Source of the DNA: DATAGF01 sp963813355
Lineage (GTDB): Bacteria > Actinomycetota > Thermoleophilia > Miltoncostaeales > Miltoncostaeaceae
Direction of reading: 5' to 3'
Assembly: GCA_963813355.1 (NCBI GenBank)
Contig: CAWEYS010000013.1
Coordinates: forward strand, 62,001 to 126,000
DNA length: 64,000 nt
Within the stretch, counting starts at the first letter, position 1; each line of letters opens with the position of its first letter. Positions 54,611 to 63,986 of the stretch are shown here, piece by piece. A program made the position numbers and the translations under genes. The notes beneath the pieces are model-generated. The model had not been told where the DNA came from. It was given only the letters and a program-made list of their open reading frames with translations, and ran no database searches.

Positions 54611-55648
54611 CTGACGGGCGCGACAACAGAAACGACGGCCGCCGCCGCGCGCCGCCGGCCGGGCCTGGCGATCGAGGCCGAGGGCCTCCGCAAGTCGTAC
54701 GGCAAGGTGGAGGCGCTGTGCGGCGTGGACCTCGCCGTGCCCGAGGGCACCGTCCTCGGCCTGCTGGGGCCCAACGGCGCCGGCAAGACGACGGCCGTCC
54801 GCATCCTCACCACGCTGCTCCCGCCCGACTCAGGCGCGGCGCGGGTGGCCGGCTACGACGTCGTGCGAGAGGCGGCCGCGCTGCGCGCCCACATCGGCCT
54901 GGCCGGGCAGTACGCCGCGGTCGACGAGAACCTGAGCGGCTTCGAGAACCTGGAGATGGTCGGCCGGCTGTACCACCTGGGGCGGGCCGACGCGCGGCGC
55001 CGCGCCGGGGAGCTGCTCGAGCGCTTCGCGCTGTCGGGCGCCGGCCATCGGCTCGTGCGCACCTACTCGGGCGGCATGCGGCGGCGCCTCGACCTGGCCG
55101 CCGCTCTCGTGGCCCGGCCACCGGTCCTGTTCCTGGACGAGCCCACGACCGGCCTCGACCCGCGCAGCCGGATCCAGCTCTGGGAGGCCGTCGAGGCCCG
55201 CGTCGAGCAGGGCACGACGGTCCTGCTGACGACCCAGTACCTCGACGAGGCCGACCGGCTCGCGGACCGGATCGCGGTGATCGACCGTGGCGCCGTGATC
55301 GCCGAGGGGACGTCCGACGAGCTGAAGGCGCGGGTCGGCGGCGACCAGCTCGAGGTGATCCTCGAGGACCCCTCCCAGGCCGGCGGGGCCGTCGCGGCGC
55401 TCGAGCCGATGGCCGCGGAGCCGGCGAGCGTCCGCGACGCCACGGTGGTGGTCCTCCTGCGCCACCGCCGCGGGGCGATCGCCGAGGCCGTGAGGCGCCT
55501 CGACGCGGCGGGGGTCGACGTGGCCGACCTGTCGCTGCGCCGGCCGACGCTCGACGACGTGTTCCTCGTCCTCACGGGGCGCGCGGCCGAGCAGGACGAG
55601 GAGGAGGAAGACGGGCATGGGGCGGAGGGGCAGGGGGACGGCGGATGA
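54611..55648 (+). CDS. ABC-2 exporter ATP-binding protein (DrrA-like)
   Basis: About 345 residues. Walker A is LGLLGPNGAGKTTAVRIL, the signature YSGGMRRRLDLAAALV and Walker B PPVLFLDEPTTGLDPRS; the C-terminal DUF4162-like part (VEVLDLSLRRPTLDDVFLVL-type end) matches daunorubicin-resistance ATPases. Sequence upstream of GTG 54707 (LAIEAEGLRKSYGKV) is needed for the fold, so translation must begin earlier; CTG 54611 behind GGAGGGG is the best candidate. Its TGA overlaps the permease ATG. Confidence 0.87.
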   Translation: MTGATTETTAAAARRRPGLAIEAEGLRKSYGKVEALCGVDLAVPEGTVLGLLGPNGAGKTTAVRILTTLLPPDSGAARVAGYDVVREAAALRAHIGLAGQYAAVDENLSGFENLEMVGRLYHLGRADARRRAGELLERFALSGAGHRLVRTYSGGMRRRLDLAAALVARPPVLFLDEPTTGLDPRSRIQLWEAVEARVEQGTTVLLTTQYLDEADRLADRIAVIDRGAVIAEGTSDELKARVGGDQLEVILEDPSQAGGAVAALEPMAAEPASVRDATVVVLLRHRRGAIAEAVRRLDAAGVDVADLSLRRPTLDDVFLVLTGRAAEQDEEEEDGHGAEGQGDGG

Positions 55649-56418
55649 ACGCGCTCGCCTACGCCGTCTCCGACACGGTTGTCCTGGCCCGGCGCAACCT
55701 GCTGCGCATCCCCCGCCAGCCGGACCTGCTCATCAGCTTCACGATCCAGCCGATCATGTTCGTCCTGCTGTTCGTCTACGTCTTCGGCGGGGCGATCCAG
55801 ACGCCGGGCGTCGAGTACGTTAACTTCCTCATCCCCGGCATCGTCATCCAGACGATGGCCTTCGGCGGCTTCGTCACCGCGCTCGGGCTGTCCGACGATC
55901 TGCGCAAGGGCCTGATCGACCGCTTCCGCTCCCTGCCGATGGCGCCCGGGGCGGTGCTCGCCGGGCGCACGTTGGCGGACGTCGCGACCAACGTCCTCTC
56001 GCTGGCCGTCATGATCGGCGTCGGCCTGGCGGTCGGCTTCCGCTTCGACGCCTCGGTGCTCGAGATCCTCGCCGGCATCGGGCTCGCGCTGCTGTTCGGG
56101 TACGCCTTCTCGTGGATCTTCGCCTGCATGGCGCTGATCTCGTCGTCGCCGGAGTCGGCCCAGGCGATCGGGTTCATCCTGGTCTTCCCGCTCACCTTCG
56201 CCTCGTCGGCCTTCGTTCCGGTGGAGTCGATGCCGGACTGGCTGCAGCCCTTCGCGGAGCACAACCCCATCACGGTCACCGTCGACGCCCTGCGCGCCCT
56301 CTGGATCGGCGCCGACGAGGGCAACGCGGTGTGGGTGGCGCTCGCGTGGTCGGTGGGCCTGACCGTCGTGTTCGCGTCGCTGGCGATCGCGCGGTACCGG
56401 AGGGCCGTCCTCCGGTAG
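55645..56418 (+). CDS. ABC-2 type permease (DrrB-like)
   Basis: 257 residues with six predicted helices (IMFVLLFVYVFGGAIQTPGV, VIQTMAFGGFVTALGLSDDL, LLFGYAFSWIFACMALISS) and the ABC-2 motifs FVPVESMPDWLQPFAEHNPI. It pairs with the DrrA-like ATPase by an ATGA overlap. Such exporters move drugs, lipids or glycans; the substrate is unknown. Confidence 0.87.
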   Translation: MNALAYAVSDTVVLARRNLLRIPRQPDLLISFTIQPIMFVLLFVYVFGGAIQTPGVEYVNFLIPGIVIQTMAFGGFVTALGLSDDLRKGLIDRFRSLPMAPGAVLAGRTLADVATNVLSLAVMIGVGLAVGFRFDASVLEILAGIGLALLFGYAFSWIFACMALISSSPESAQAIGFILVFPLTFASSAFVPVESMPDWLQPFAEHNPITVTVDALRALWIGADEGNAVWVALAWSVGLTVVFASLAIARYRRAVLR

Positions 56419-56465
56419 ACCGCGGGGCGCCGCGACGAACCGCCGTCTGATCGTAGAGTGGCGCG

Positions 56466-58367
56466 GTGCCGCCCCCACGCCGCCAGCAGCAGGGGCTCGA
56501 GCGCGTCCTGGGGGCGCCGGCGCTCTTCGCGACGGCCTACGGCAACGTCGGTTCCTCGATCTACTACGCGCTCGGCGTCACGGCGGCCCTCGCGCTCGGG
56601 CTCACGCCGCTGGTCTTCATCATCGCCGGCCTCATCTTCGCCGCGACGGCGGCCACCTACGCCGAGGGCACGGTGCGGTTCCCCGAGGCCGGGGGCTCGT
56701 CGAGCTTCGCCCGCCACGCCTTCAACGAGGTCGTCAGCTTCGGGGCCGCCTGGGCCCAGATGCTCAACTACATCATCACGATCGCCATCTCGGCGTTCTT
56801 CGTCCCCCACTACCTGTCGATCTTCTGGGATCCGCTCAAGGAGAACCCGTGGGACGTGATCGTGGGCGCGCTCGTCGTCGTCCTGCTGGTGGCGATCAAC
56901 ATCGTCGGCGTGAAGGAGGCGGCGCGCCTCAACGTGCTCCTCGCCGTCATCGACTTCGCGACCCAGGCGCTCCTGGTGATCCTGGGCTTCGTCCTGATCT
57001 TCTCGCCCGAGGTCCTGGTCGACAACGTGCACTTCGGCGTGGCGCCGACCTGGTCGAGCTTCTTCCTCGCGATCCCGGTGGCGATGATCGCCTACACCGG
57101 CATCGAGACGATCTCGAACCTCTCCGAGGAGGCGCGTGACCCCTCCCGGGACATCCCGCGCTCGATCCGCCTGGTGGCCGTGGCGGTCTACGCGATCTAC
57201 TTCACGCTGCCGGCCATCGCCCTGTCGGCGCTCCCCGTCACCGACGGCCCCGACGGGTTCACCACGCAGCTGGGCCAGCCGCCCGAGGACGGCGGCTTCG
57301 CCAACGACCCGGTGCTCGGCATCGTTGACAACCTCGGCGTCGAGGGCGGCCTGCTGCGTGTGCTCGAGGTCTACGTCGGCGTCCTGGCCGCGACGATCCT
57401 CTTCATCGCGGCCAACGCGGGGGTCATCGGCGCGTCGCGCATCACGTACGCGATGGCCAGCTACCGCCAGCTGCCCGAGCCGTTCCGCCGCCTGCACCGC
57501 CGCTTCAAGACGCCCTGGCTCGCGCTGGTGCTGTTCGCCGGCGTCGCCTCGATCATCGCCATCCTGCCGGGGCAGACCGTTTTCCTCGGGACCATGTACT
57601 CGTTCGGGGCGATGCTCTCGTTCACCGTGGCCCACGTCTCGGTCGTCGCCCTGCGCGTCCGCCGGCGCGACGAGGAGCTCGTGTACCGCGCGCGGCCGAA
57701 CCTGCGCCTCAGGGGGATCGACTGGCCGCTGTTCGCGATCCTCGGCGGGCTCGCCACCGGCCTGGCCTGGCTCGTCGTCGTCATACAGGAGCCGGCGACG
57801 CGCTGGGCGGGGCTCGCCTGGCTGGCGCTCGGCTTCGTCGTCTACGTCGTCTACCGCCGGCAGACGCTCCACCTGCCGCTGCGCGACACCGTACGGGCGC
57901 CCGCGATCGTGCTCGTCGACGAGCTGCGGGTGGAGTACCGCTCGATCGTGGTCCCGGTCGTGCGGTCGGCCGAGTCGGAGGAGGCCCTGGTCACCGCCGC
58001 GCGCCTCGCCGCGGAGCGGCGCTCCCGCGTCGCCATCGTCCACGTGCTCGAGGTGCCGATGGAGCTGCCGCTCACGGTCAGCCTGCCCTCGGCCGAGCGG
58101 GAGGCGAACGACCTGCTCGACGACGCCCGGGCGCTGGTGGAGAGCTACGGCGTCCGCGCGGTCACCCGCCTCGAGCGGGCGCGCAGCGCCGGCCCGGCGA
58201 TCGTCGCCGACGCCGTCGCCCGCACCGCCGACCTCGTGGTCATCGGTGCGCCGCGGCGGGGGCTCGGCCGCCGGACGCCGGTCTTCGGCAAGACCGTCCG
58301 CCACGTCCTCAAGAACAGCCCCTGCCGGGTGATCGTCGCCGCGACGCGCGATGAGGCGGCGGCGTGA
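56466..58367 (+). CDS. APC permease with C-terminal UspA domain (KimA-like) 1
   Basis: 633 residues. A 12-helix APC transporter (FATAYGNVGSSIYYALGVTA, YAEGTVRFPEAGGSSSFARH, AYTGIETISNLSEEARDPSR) is followed from about residue 490 by a universal-stress-protein domain (YRSIVVPVVRSAESEEALVT, DLVVIGAPRRGLGRRTPVFG). The same architecture occurs in KimA-type K+ importers, some of which bind c-di-AMP. TrkA-type genes downstream support a potassium role by context. The GTG at 56466 is used. Its TGA overlaps the next gene's GTG. Confidence 0.85.
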   Translation: MPPPRRQQQGLERVLGAPALFATAYGNVGSSIYYALGVTAALALGLTPLVFIIAGLIFAATAATYAEGTVRFPEAGGSSSFARHAFNEVVSFGAAWAQMLNYIITIAISAFFVPHYLSIFWDPLKENPWDVIVGALVVVLLVAINIVGVKEAARLNVLLAVIDFATQALLVILGFVLIFSPEVLVDNVHFGVAPTWSSFFLAIPVAMIAYTGIETISNLSEEARDPSRDIPRSIRLVAVAVYAIYFTLPAIALSALPVTDGPDGFTTQLGQPPEDGGFANDPVLGIVDNLGVEGGLLRVLEVYVGVLAATILFIAANAGVIGASRITYAMASYRQLPEPFRRLHRRFKTPWLALVLFAGVASIIAILPGQTVFLGTMYSFGAMLSFTVAHVSVVALRVRRRDEELVYRARPNLRLRGIDWPLFAILGGLATGLAWLVVVIQEPATRWAGLAWLALGFVVYVVYRRQTLHLPLRDTVRAPAIVLVDELRVEYRSIVVPVVRSAESEEALVTAARLAAERRSRVAIVHVLEVPMELPLTVSLPSAEREANDLLDDARALVESYGVRAVTRLERARSAGPAIVADAVARTADLVVIGAPRRGLGRRTPVFGKTVRHVLKNSPCRVIVAATRDEAAA

Positions 58368-58543
58368 GCCGGGGGTCCGTCTCCGCCGTGCTCGCGGGCC
58401 TGGTCGTCCTGCTGGGCCTCGCCGTCATCGCGCGGACGCTCGCCCTCGGCGTCGGCGGCGGCCTCGGGCTCCTGATCGGCGGCCTCCTGGTGATCGGCGG
58501 CGGCCTGCGCCTCTACCTGCTGCGGCCGTGGCGCCGGAGCTGA
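58364..58543 (+). CDS. 59-residue two-helix membrane protein between the permeases
   Basis: The GTG overlaps the first permease's stop (GTGA), and its own stop lies 13 bases inside the second permease's reading frame. The sequence (VSRGSVSAVLAGLVVLLGLA, then GLLIGGLLVIGGGLRLYLL, RPWRRS) predicts two Gly-rich helices and a basic tail. It may be a small subunit or modulator of one permease; no family is recognised. Confidence 0.65.
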   Translation: MSRGSVSAVLAGLVVLLGLAVIARTLALGVGGGLGLLIGGLLVIGGGLRLYLLRPWRRS

Positions 58544-60435
58544 CGCGGCCCGACCGCGGCCTGCGGGCCCGGTCGCTCGCCCTGATCGCCTACGGCGAGG
58601 TCGGCTCCTCGCTGGTCTTCGCGCTGGGCATCGTGGCCCTCTACGCCGTCGGCCTGACGCCCTGGGTGCTCCTGGCGGTGGGCCTGCTGGTGCTGGTGGT
58701 CAGCCTCTCCTACGCCGAGGGCGCCGCCGCGATGCCGGAGCCGGGCGGCGCGGCGACCTTCGTGCGGCGCGCGTTCAGCGATCCGGCCGGCTTCGTGACC
58801 GGCTGGCTCCTGTTCCTCGACTACTTCGTCGTCATCGCGCTGGCAGCGCTGTTCGTGCCCCACTACCTCGGGGCCGCGCTGGAGTGGGAGTCGGCGCGGG
58901 ACCGGCCGTGGGACGCGATCATCGGCGTGCTCGTGATCCTGGCGATCGCCGCCGCCCGCCGGCGCGTGAAGCTCTACAAGGTCGCGGTCGCGATGGTCGC
59001 GGTCGCGCTCGTGGTCCAGCTGGCGATCGCGGTCATCGGCTTCGCCGTGGTCGTCTCGGCCGACGCGCTGACGATGGGCACCGACCTCGGCGAGGCCCCC
59101 TCGTGGTCGTCGATCGCCCTGGCCCTGGCGCTCGCCACGCTCGCGTACACGGGCATCGAGAGCGTCTCCAGCTACGCGGCCGAGGCTCGCGAGCCAGGGC
59201 GCACCCTGCCCCGGAGCCTGTTCGTCGGCATCGGCATCGCGGTGGCGGTGAACGTCGCGGTGGCCGTCGTCGGCGTCTCCGCCTTCCCGGCCGAGCCCGA
59301 CCCGGGCGCCCCTGACGGGATCGCGAACGGCCTCGGCACCGAGTGGCTCAAGGCCCCCCTGGTCGGCATCGCGTCGGCCCTCGACGCGGAGGTCGGCGCC
59401 GGCGACGCGCTGGAGATCGTCGTCGGCGTGACCGGGACGCTCATCCTGCTCGCCGCGATCATCACGGCGATGGTCGGCGCCGAGCGCCTGGCCCAGTCGA
59501 TGGCGCGCTACGACATGCTGCCGCACGCCTTCGCCCGCCCGGCGCGCGGGGCGCGCACGCCCCTGGCCGGCGCGGTGGCCGTCGCGGCGATCGCGTCCGG
59601 CCTCCTCGTCCTCGCCGTGACCGCCGGCAACGGCGAGCGCTTCCTCGCCGGGCTCTACAGCTTCGGCGTCCTCATCGCGCTCACGGCGGCCCAGCTGGCT
59701 GTCGTGCGCCTGCGGATGCGCGAGCCCGAGCTGGAGCGCCCCTTCCGGGTGCCGCTCGGCGTGCGCGTGCGCGGGCTCGAGGTCCCGCTGCCGGCCGTGG
59801 TGGGAGCGTTCCTGACCCTCGCCCTGTTCGCCGCCGCGGTCGCGACCAGCGAGGGCGCGCGGATCGCCGGCCCCGTCTGGCTGGTCGGCGGCGTCGCCGT
59901 CTACCTGTGGTCGCGCCGGGCGGGCGGGGAGACGGTGCTCGGCCGCGCCACCCCGCCCGAGCCCGACCTCGTGCCGTCCCCGGAGGCCGACATCCAGCGG
60001 ATCCTCGTGCCCGTCAAGCCCGGCGAGATCGGGCGCGAGGTGCTGGCCACCGCCCTGCGGCTCGCCAAGCAGTCGGGGGGGACCGTGCGCGTGATCCACG
60101 TCCTGAAGATCCCCATGGCGGAGCCCCTCGACGCCGACCTGGGCGACGCGGACCAGGGGGCGCTCGAGGTCGTCGAGGAGGCGCGGGACACCGGCCGCGA
60201 CGAGGGCGTCCGCGTCGAGGGCCTGGTCATCCGGGCCCGCTCGCGCAGCGAGGCCATCGTCGACGAGGCGCGCAAGGTGGGGGCCGACCTGATCATGATG
60301 GGGTCGTCGCCGCGGTGGCGCTCCCAGTCGCGCTTCTTCAGCCCGCTGGTCGACGAGGTCTTGCGCTCGGCCTCCTGCGAGGTGATGGTCGTCACCTATC
60401 CCGAGGGCGTCCTGGAAGAGGCGGGCGGCGCATAA
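58528..60435 (+). CDS. APC permease with C-terminal UspA domain (KimA-like) 2
   Basis: 635 residues, paralogous to the gene at 56466: APC core (SLALIAYGEVGSSLVFALGI, AAMPEPGGAATFVRRAFSDP, AYTGIESVSSYAAEAREPGR), then a UspA domain from about residue 488 (IQRILVPVKPGEIGREVLAT, DLIMMGSSPRWRSQSRFFSP). GTG 58528 lies in the 3' end of the small membrane gene. The UspA halves of the two paralogues diverge more than the membrane halves, so they may bind different ligands. Confidence 0.85.
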   Translation: MAPELTRPDRGLRARSLALIAYGEVGSSLVFALGIVALYAVGLTPWVLLAVGLLVLVVSLSYAEGAAAMPEPGGAATFVRRAFSDPAGFVTGWLLFLDYFVVIALAALFVPHYLGAALEWESARDRPWDAIIGVLVILAIAAARRRVKLYKVAVAMVAVALVVQLAIAVIGFAVVVSADALTMGTDLGEAPSWSSIALALALATLAYTGIESVSSYAAEAREPGRTLPRSLFVGIGIAVAVNVAVAVVGVSAFPAEPDPGAPDGIANGLGTEWLKAPLVGIASALDAEVGAGDALEIVVGVTGTLILLAAIITAMVGAERLAQSMARYDMLPHAFARPARGARTPLAGAVAVAAIASGLLVLAVTAGNGERFLAGLYSFGVLIALTAAQLAVVRLRMREPELERPFRVPLGVRVRGLEVPLPAVVGAFLTLALFAAAVATSEGARIAGPVWLVGGVAVYLWSRRAGGETVLGRATPPEPDLVPSPEADIQRILVPVKPGEIGREVLATALRLAKQSGGTVRVIHVLKIPMAEPLDADLGDADQGALEVVEEARDTGRDEGVRVEGLVIRARSRSEAIVDEARKVGADLIMMGSSPRWRSQSRFFSPLVDEVLRSASCEVMVVTYPEGVLEEAGGA

Positions 60436-60442
60436 TGAGGAC

Positions 60443-60856
60443 ATGAAGGCGTTGATCGTCGGCTGCGGCCGGGTCGGCTCGTCCCTCGCCCGCAGCCTGG
60501 CGGACGAGGGCTGGGAGGTCGTCGTGGTCGAGCAGAGGGAGGAGGCGCTGGCGCGACTCGGCAACGACTGGCGCCATCCGATCGTGATCGGCCACGGGAT
60601 GGACGCCGACGTCCTGGAGGAGGCGGGCATCGCCGACGCCGACGTGGTGATCGCCGCGACCGACGGCGACAACACGAACCTGATCATCGCCCAGGTCGCG
60701 ACCAAGCGGTACGAGGTGGCGAACGTGGCCGCGCGGATCCAGGATCCGGCGCGGGCCGAGGCCTACAGCGACAAGGGGTTCGAGGTGATCTCGCCGGTGA
60801 AGATGGCCATCCAGGGGCTGACCAGCTGGGCCCTGCGCGCTCGGGCGGCGACCTGA
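60443..60856 (+). CDS. TrkA-N (RCK-type) NAD-binding protein
   Basis: 137 residues comprising only the Rossmann RCK-N domain: MKALIVGCGRVGSSLARSLA, EGWEVVVVEQREEALARLGN, DADVVIAATDGDNTNLIIAQ, with a short C-terminal helix and no RCK-C. Such subunits gate K+ channels and transporters in response to nucleotides. It starts 7 bases after the permease and its final base overlaps the next ATG. Confidence 0.87.
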   Translation: MKALIVGCGRVGSSLARSLADEGWEVVVVEQREEALARLGNDWRHPIVIGHGMDADVLEEAGIADADVVIAATDGDNTNLIIAQVATKRYEVANVAARIQDPARAEAYSDKGFEVISPVKMAIQGLTSWALRARAAT

Positions 60857-61659
60857 TGTTCGCCATCATCGTCGGCGGCGGGAAGATGGGGTCGAACCTC
60901 ACGCGCACGCTCGTCGCCAAGGACCACGAGGTCGTCGTCGTGGAGCACAAGCCCGCGCGCGCCGACGTGCTGGAGGACGAGTTCGGCCACCGCGTCGTCC
61001 ACGGCGACGGCACCGAGCTCTACGTGCTGGAGTCGGCCGGCATCACCCGGCCGCCCGACATCGTCGTCGCCGTGACCGGCGACGACGAGGACAACATGAT
61101 CATCGCCCAGCTCGCGCGGGAGAAGTACGACGTCCCGAAGGTCATCGCCCGGGTCAACGACCCGCGCAACCAGGTCCACTTCGACCTCCTGGGCATCTCG
61201 CCCACGGTCTGCCCCACCCAGCGGATCATGGCCCTGATCGAGCACGAGGTCCCCGAGCACGAGCTGGTGCACCTGCTCGAGCTGCGCAACGAGAACCTCG
61301 AGATCATCGAGGTCGAGGTTGACCCCAAGTGCCCGTGCATCGGCAAGTCCGTCAACGGCCTGGGGCTGCCGACCGGATCCCGCCTGATCTCGCTGGTGCG
61401 CGACGGCAAGGCCGAGCTGGTCGACGACGGGACGGTGCTGCACGCGGGCGACCAGGTGATCGCCATCCTCGAGCCCGGCCGCGAGGACGAGGTCCGCCAG
61501 ATCATCCTGGCAGGTGCGGCAGTCGCTCGGCGACGGCCGGGGAGGCGTCGGCCGCCGGCGCGAAGGCCTGTCCGCGATCCGGAGGGAGGGCCGTGCCCGG
61601 TCAGCACCCTGACCGCGGTGATCATCGGGATCTACCTGGGCGGCGAGCGGCCCGGCTGA
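60856..61659 (+). CDS. TrkA-type K+ transport regulator (RCK-N and RCK-C)
   Basis: 267 residues: RCK-N (MFAIIVGGGKMGSNLTRTLV, DDEDNMIIAQLAREKYDVPK) and RCK-C (ENLEIIEVEVDPKCPCIGKS, LVDDGTVLHAGDQVIAILEP). The tail after about residue 215 ([13 protein letters not shown]...) is unlike the family, and a base error near 61510 may have altered the true end. It is coupled to the preceding RCK gene; together they probably regulate the two upstream permeases. Confidence 0.85.
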   Translation: MFAIIVGGGKMGSNLTRTLVAKDHEVVVVEHKPARADVLEDEFGHRVVHGDGTELYVLESAGITRPPDIVVAVTGDDEDNMIIAQLAREKYDVPKVIARVNDPRNQVHFDLLGISPTVCPTQRIMALIEHEVPEHELVHLLELRNENLEIIEVEVDPKCPCIGKSVNGLGLPTGSRLISLVRDGKAELVDDGTVLHAGDQVIAILEPGREDEVRQIILAGAAVARRRPGRRRPPARRPVRDPEGGPCPVSTLTAVIIGIYLGGERPG

Positions 61660-61689
61660 CACGCTCGTCACGCCTGTAGGCTGCGGGGC

Positions 61690-62688
61690 GTGACGAGCAT
61701 CCTGGACGGCCTCGAGCGCTCGCTGCTGGAGGAGAAGCGCTCGATCGAGGTGGACGAGGCCCGGCGGCTGGTCGACCTGCCGGCCGCCGAGCTGCCCCGG
61801 CTGCTGGGCCTCGCCCACGAGGTCCGCCGCCGCTGGTGGGGCGAGGGCGTGGAGCTCGAGTCGCTCATCAGCGCCCAGACCGGCGGCTGCCCGGAGGACT
61901 GCGCGTTCTGCTCGCAGTCGATGCACTACGACGCTCCCGCCCAGCGCCACGCGTTCCTGCCGCTCGACCAGGTGCTGGCGGCGGCGCGCGCCACCGAGGC
62001 CTCCGGGGCGAGCGCCTTCTGCATCGTCGTGGCCGTGCGCGGGCCCGACCGGCGCCTCATGGACCAGGTCCTGCGCGCGGTCGACGCCATCCACGCCGAG
62101 ACGGGCCTCGACGTTGACTGCTCGCTGGGAATCCTCACCCGCCCCCAGGCCGAGGCCCTGCGCGACGCGGGCGTGCACCACTACAACCACAACCTCGAGA
62201 CGAGCCGCAGCTACTTCCCCCAGATCGTCTCGACGCACACCTGGGAGGAGCGCGCCGAGACGTGCCGCCTCGTCACCGAGCTCGGCATGAAGCTGTGCAG
62301 CGGCGGGATCCTGGGGATGGGAGAGACCTGGGAGCAGCGGCTGGAGCTCGCCTACGAGCTGCGCGAGCTGGGGCCCGACGAGATCCCGCTCAACTTCCTC
62401 AACCCGCGGCCGGGCACGCCGCTGGCGGGCCGGCGCCCGCTCGAGGCCCACGACGCGCTCCGCGCGATCGCGATCTTCCGCCTCGTCTTCCCGGACCGGA
62501 TCATCCGCTACGCGGGCGGCCGCGAGCTCGTGCTGCGCGACGCCCAGGCCCTGGGCCTGGTGGGCGGCGTCAACGGGATGATCGTCGGCAACTACCTCAC
62601 CACCGCCGGCCGGCCCGCGGCCGAGGACGTGCGCCTCGCGGCCGACCTGGGGATGCCGGTCGTGCCCGGCGCGCGCGCGGCCGACTGA
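61690..62688 (+). CDS. bioB: biotin synthase
   Basis: 332 residues of a radical-SAM enzyme that inserts sulfur into dethiobiotin. The [4Fe-4S] motif is CPEDCAFC (C67, C71, C74) in [58 protein letters not shown] and [11 protein letters not shown] are family hallmarks. GTG 61690 gives the usual N-terminus. bioA follows after 5 bases, so a biotin operon begins here. Confidence 0.95.
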   Translation: MTSILDGLERSLLEEKRSIEVDEARRLVDLPAAELPRLLGLAHEVRRRWWGEGVELESLISAQTGGCPEDCAFCSQSMHYDAPAQRHAFLPLDQVLAAARATEASGASAFCIVVAVRGPDRRLMDQVLRAVDAIHAETGLDVDCSLGILTRPQAEALRDAGVHHYNHNLETSRSYFPQIVSTHTWEERAETCRLVTELGMKLCSGGILGMGETWEQRLELAYELRELGPDEIPLNFLNPRPGTPLAGRRPLEAHDALRAIAIFRLVFPDRIIRYAGGRELVLRDAQALGLVGGVNGMIVGNYLTTAGRPAAEDVRLAADLGMPVVPGARAAD

Positions 62689-62693
62689 CGGGA

Positions 62694-63986
62694 ATGGGCG
62701 TCCGGGAGGTGCTGGCGCTCGACCGGGAGCACGTCTGGCACCCCTACGCGCCCATGCCGGCCGCCCAGGCGCCCCTGGTGGTGGAGTCGGCCGCCGGCGT
62801 GCGGCTGCGCCTCGCCGAGCCCGTGGGCGGGGTGAGCGAGCTGGTGGACGGCATGTCGTCCTGGTGGTCGGCCATCCACGGCTACGCGCACCCGGCGCTC
62901 GACGCCGCGGCGCACGAGCAGATCGGGCGGATGAGCCACGTCATGTTCGGCGGCCTCACGCACGAGCCGGCGGTGCGGCTGGCCGCGCGGCTGGTCGAGA
63001 TCACGCCCGAGCCGCTGCGCCACGTCTTCCTCGCCGACTCGGGCTCGGTGTCGGTCGAGGTCGCCGTGAAGATGTGCCTGCAGCACTGGCGCTCCCTCGG
63101 CAGGCCCGAGAAGCGCCGCCTCTGCACGTGGCGGGGCGGCTACTACGGGGACACCCTCCAGCCGATGTCGGTGTGCGATCCGGAGGGCGGGATGCACCAC
63201 ATGTGGGCCGGGGTCCTGCCCGACCAGGTCTTCGCCGGGATGCCGCCGGCCGGCTTCGACGCGACCGCCGACCCGGGCTACGTCGATCACCTCGAGGCCG
63301 TCGTCGCCGAGCATGCCGACGAGCTCGCCGCCATCATCGTCGAGCCGGTGGTCCAGGGGGCGGGGGGCATGCGCTTCCACTCGCCCGAGTACCCCGCCGC
63401 CCTGCGCGCGATCGCGGACCGCCACGACGTGCTGCTGGTCTTCGACGAGATCGCGACGGGGTTCGGCCGCACCGGCGAGCTCTTCGCCGCCGAGCACGCC
63501 GGCGTCGCCCCCGACGTCATGTGCGTGGGCAAGGCGATGACCGGCGGCTACATGACGATGGCGGCCGCCCTCTGCACCGCCGAGGTGGCCGAGGCGATCT
63601 CGGCCGGCGAGGTCCCGGTGCTGGCCCACGGGCCGACCTTCATGGGCAACCCGCTGGCGGCGGCGGTCTCCGCCGCCTCCATCGACCTGCTGCTGGGGCG
63701 CGACTGGCGCGGCGACGTCGCCCGCATCGAGGCCGGCCTGCGCGCCGGCCTGGCGCCGGCGGCCGGCCTGCCGGGGGTCGCCGACGTCCGGGCGCTCGGC
63801 GCCATCGGGGTCGTGCAGCTCGACCACGAGGTTGACGTGGCGGCGGCGACGCGGGCGGCGGTCGCGCGGGGGGTGTGGCTGCGCCCGTTCCGCGACCTGG
63901 TCTACACCATGCCGCCCTACGTGACCGGCGACGACGACCTGGCGCGCATCTGCGCGGCCGCCGTGGCGGCGGCGGAGGCCGGGTGA
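62694..63986 (+). CDS. bioA: adenosylmethionine-8-amino-7-oxononanoate aminotransferase
   Basis: 430 residues of a class III PLP aminotransferase that makes 7,8-diaminopelargonate from KAPA, using SAM as amino donor. Signatures: [56 protein letters not shown] and the PLP lysine K280 in [18 protein letters not shown] 62694 has GGGAA upstream. Its TGA overlaps a following GTG at 63983. Confidence 0.95.
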   Translation: MGVREVLALDREHVWHPYAPMPAAQAPLVVESAAGVRLRLAEPVGGVSELVDGMSSWWSAIHGYAHPALDAAAHEQIGRMSHVMFGGLTHEPAVRLAARLVEITPEPLRHVFLADSGSVSVEVAVKMCLQHWRSLGRPEKRRLCTWRGGYYGDTLQPMSVCDPEGGMHHMWAGVLPDQVFAGMPPAGFDATADPGYVDHLEAVVAEHADELAAIIVEPVVQGAGGMRFHSPEYPAALRAIADRHDVLLVFDEIATGFGRTGELFAAEHAGVAPDVMCVGKAMTGGYMTMAAALCTAEVAEAISAGEVPVLAHGPTFMGNPLAAAVSAASIDLLLGRDWRGDVARIEAGLRAGLAPAAGLPGVADVRALGAIGVVQLDHEVDVAAATRAAVARGVWLRPFRDLVYTMPPYVTGDDDLARICAAAVAAAEAG

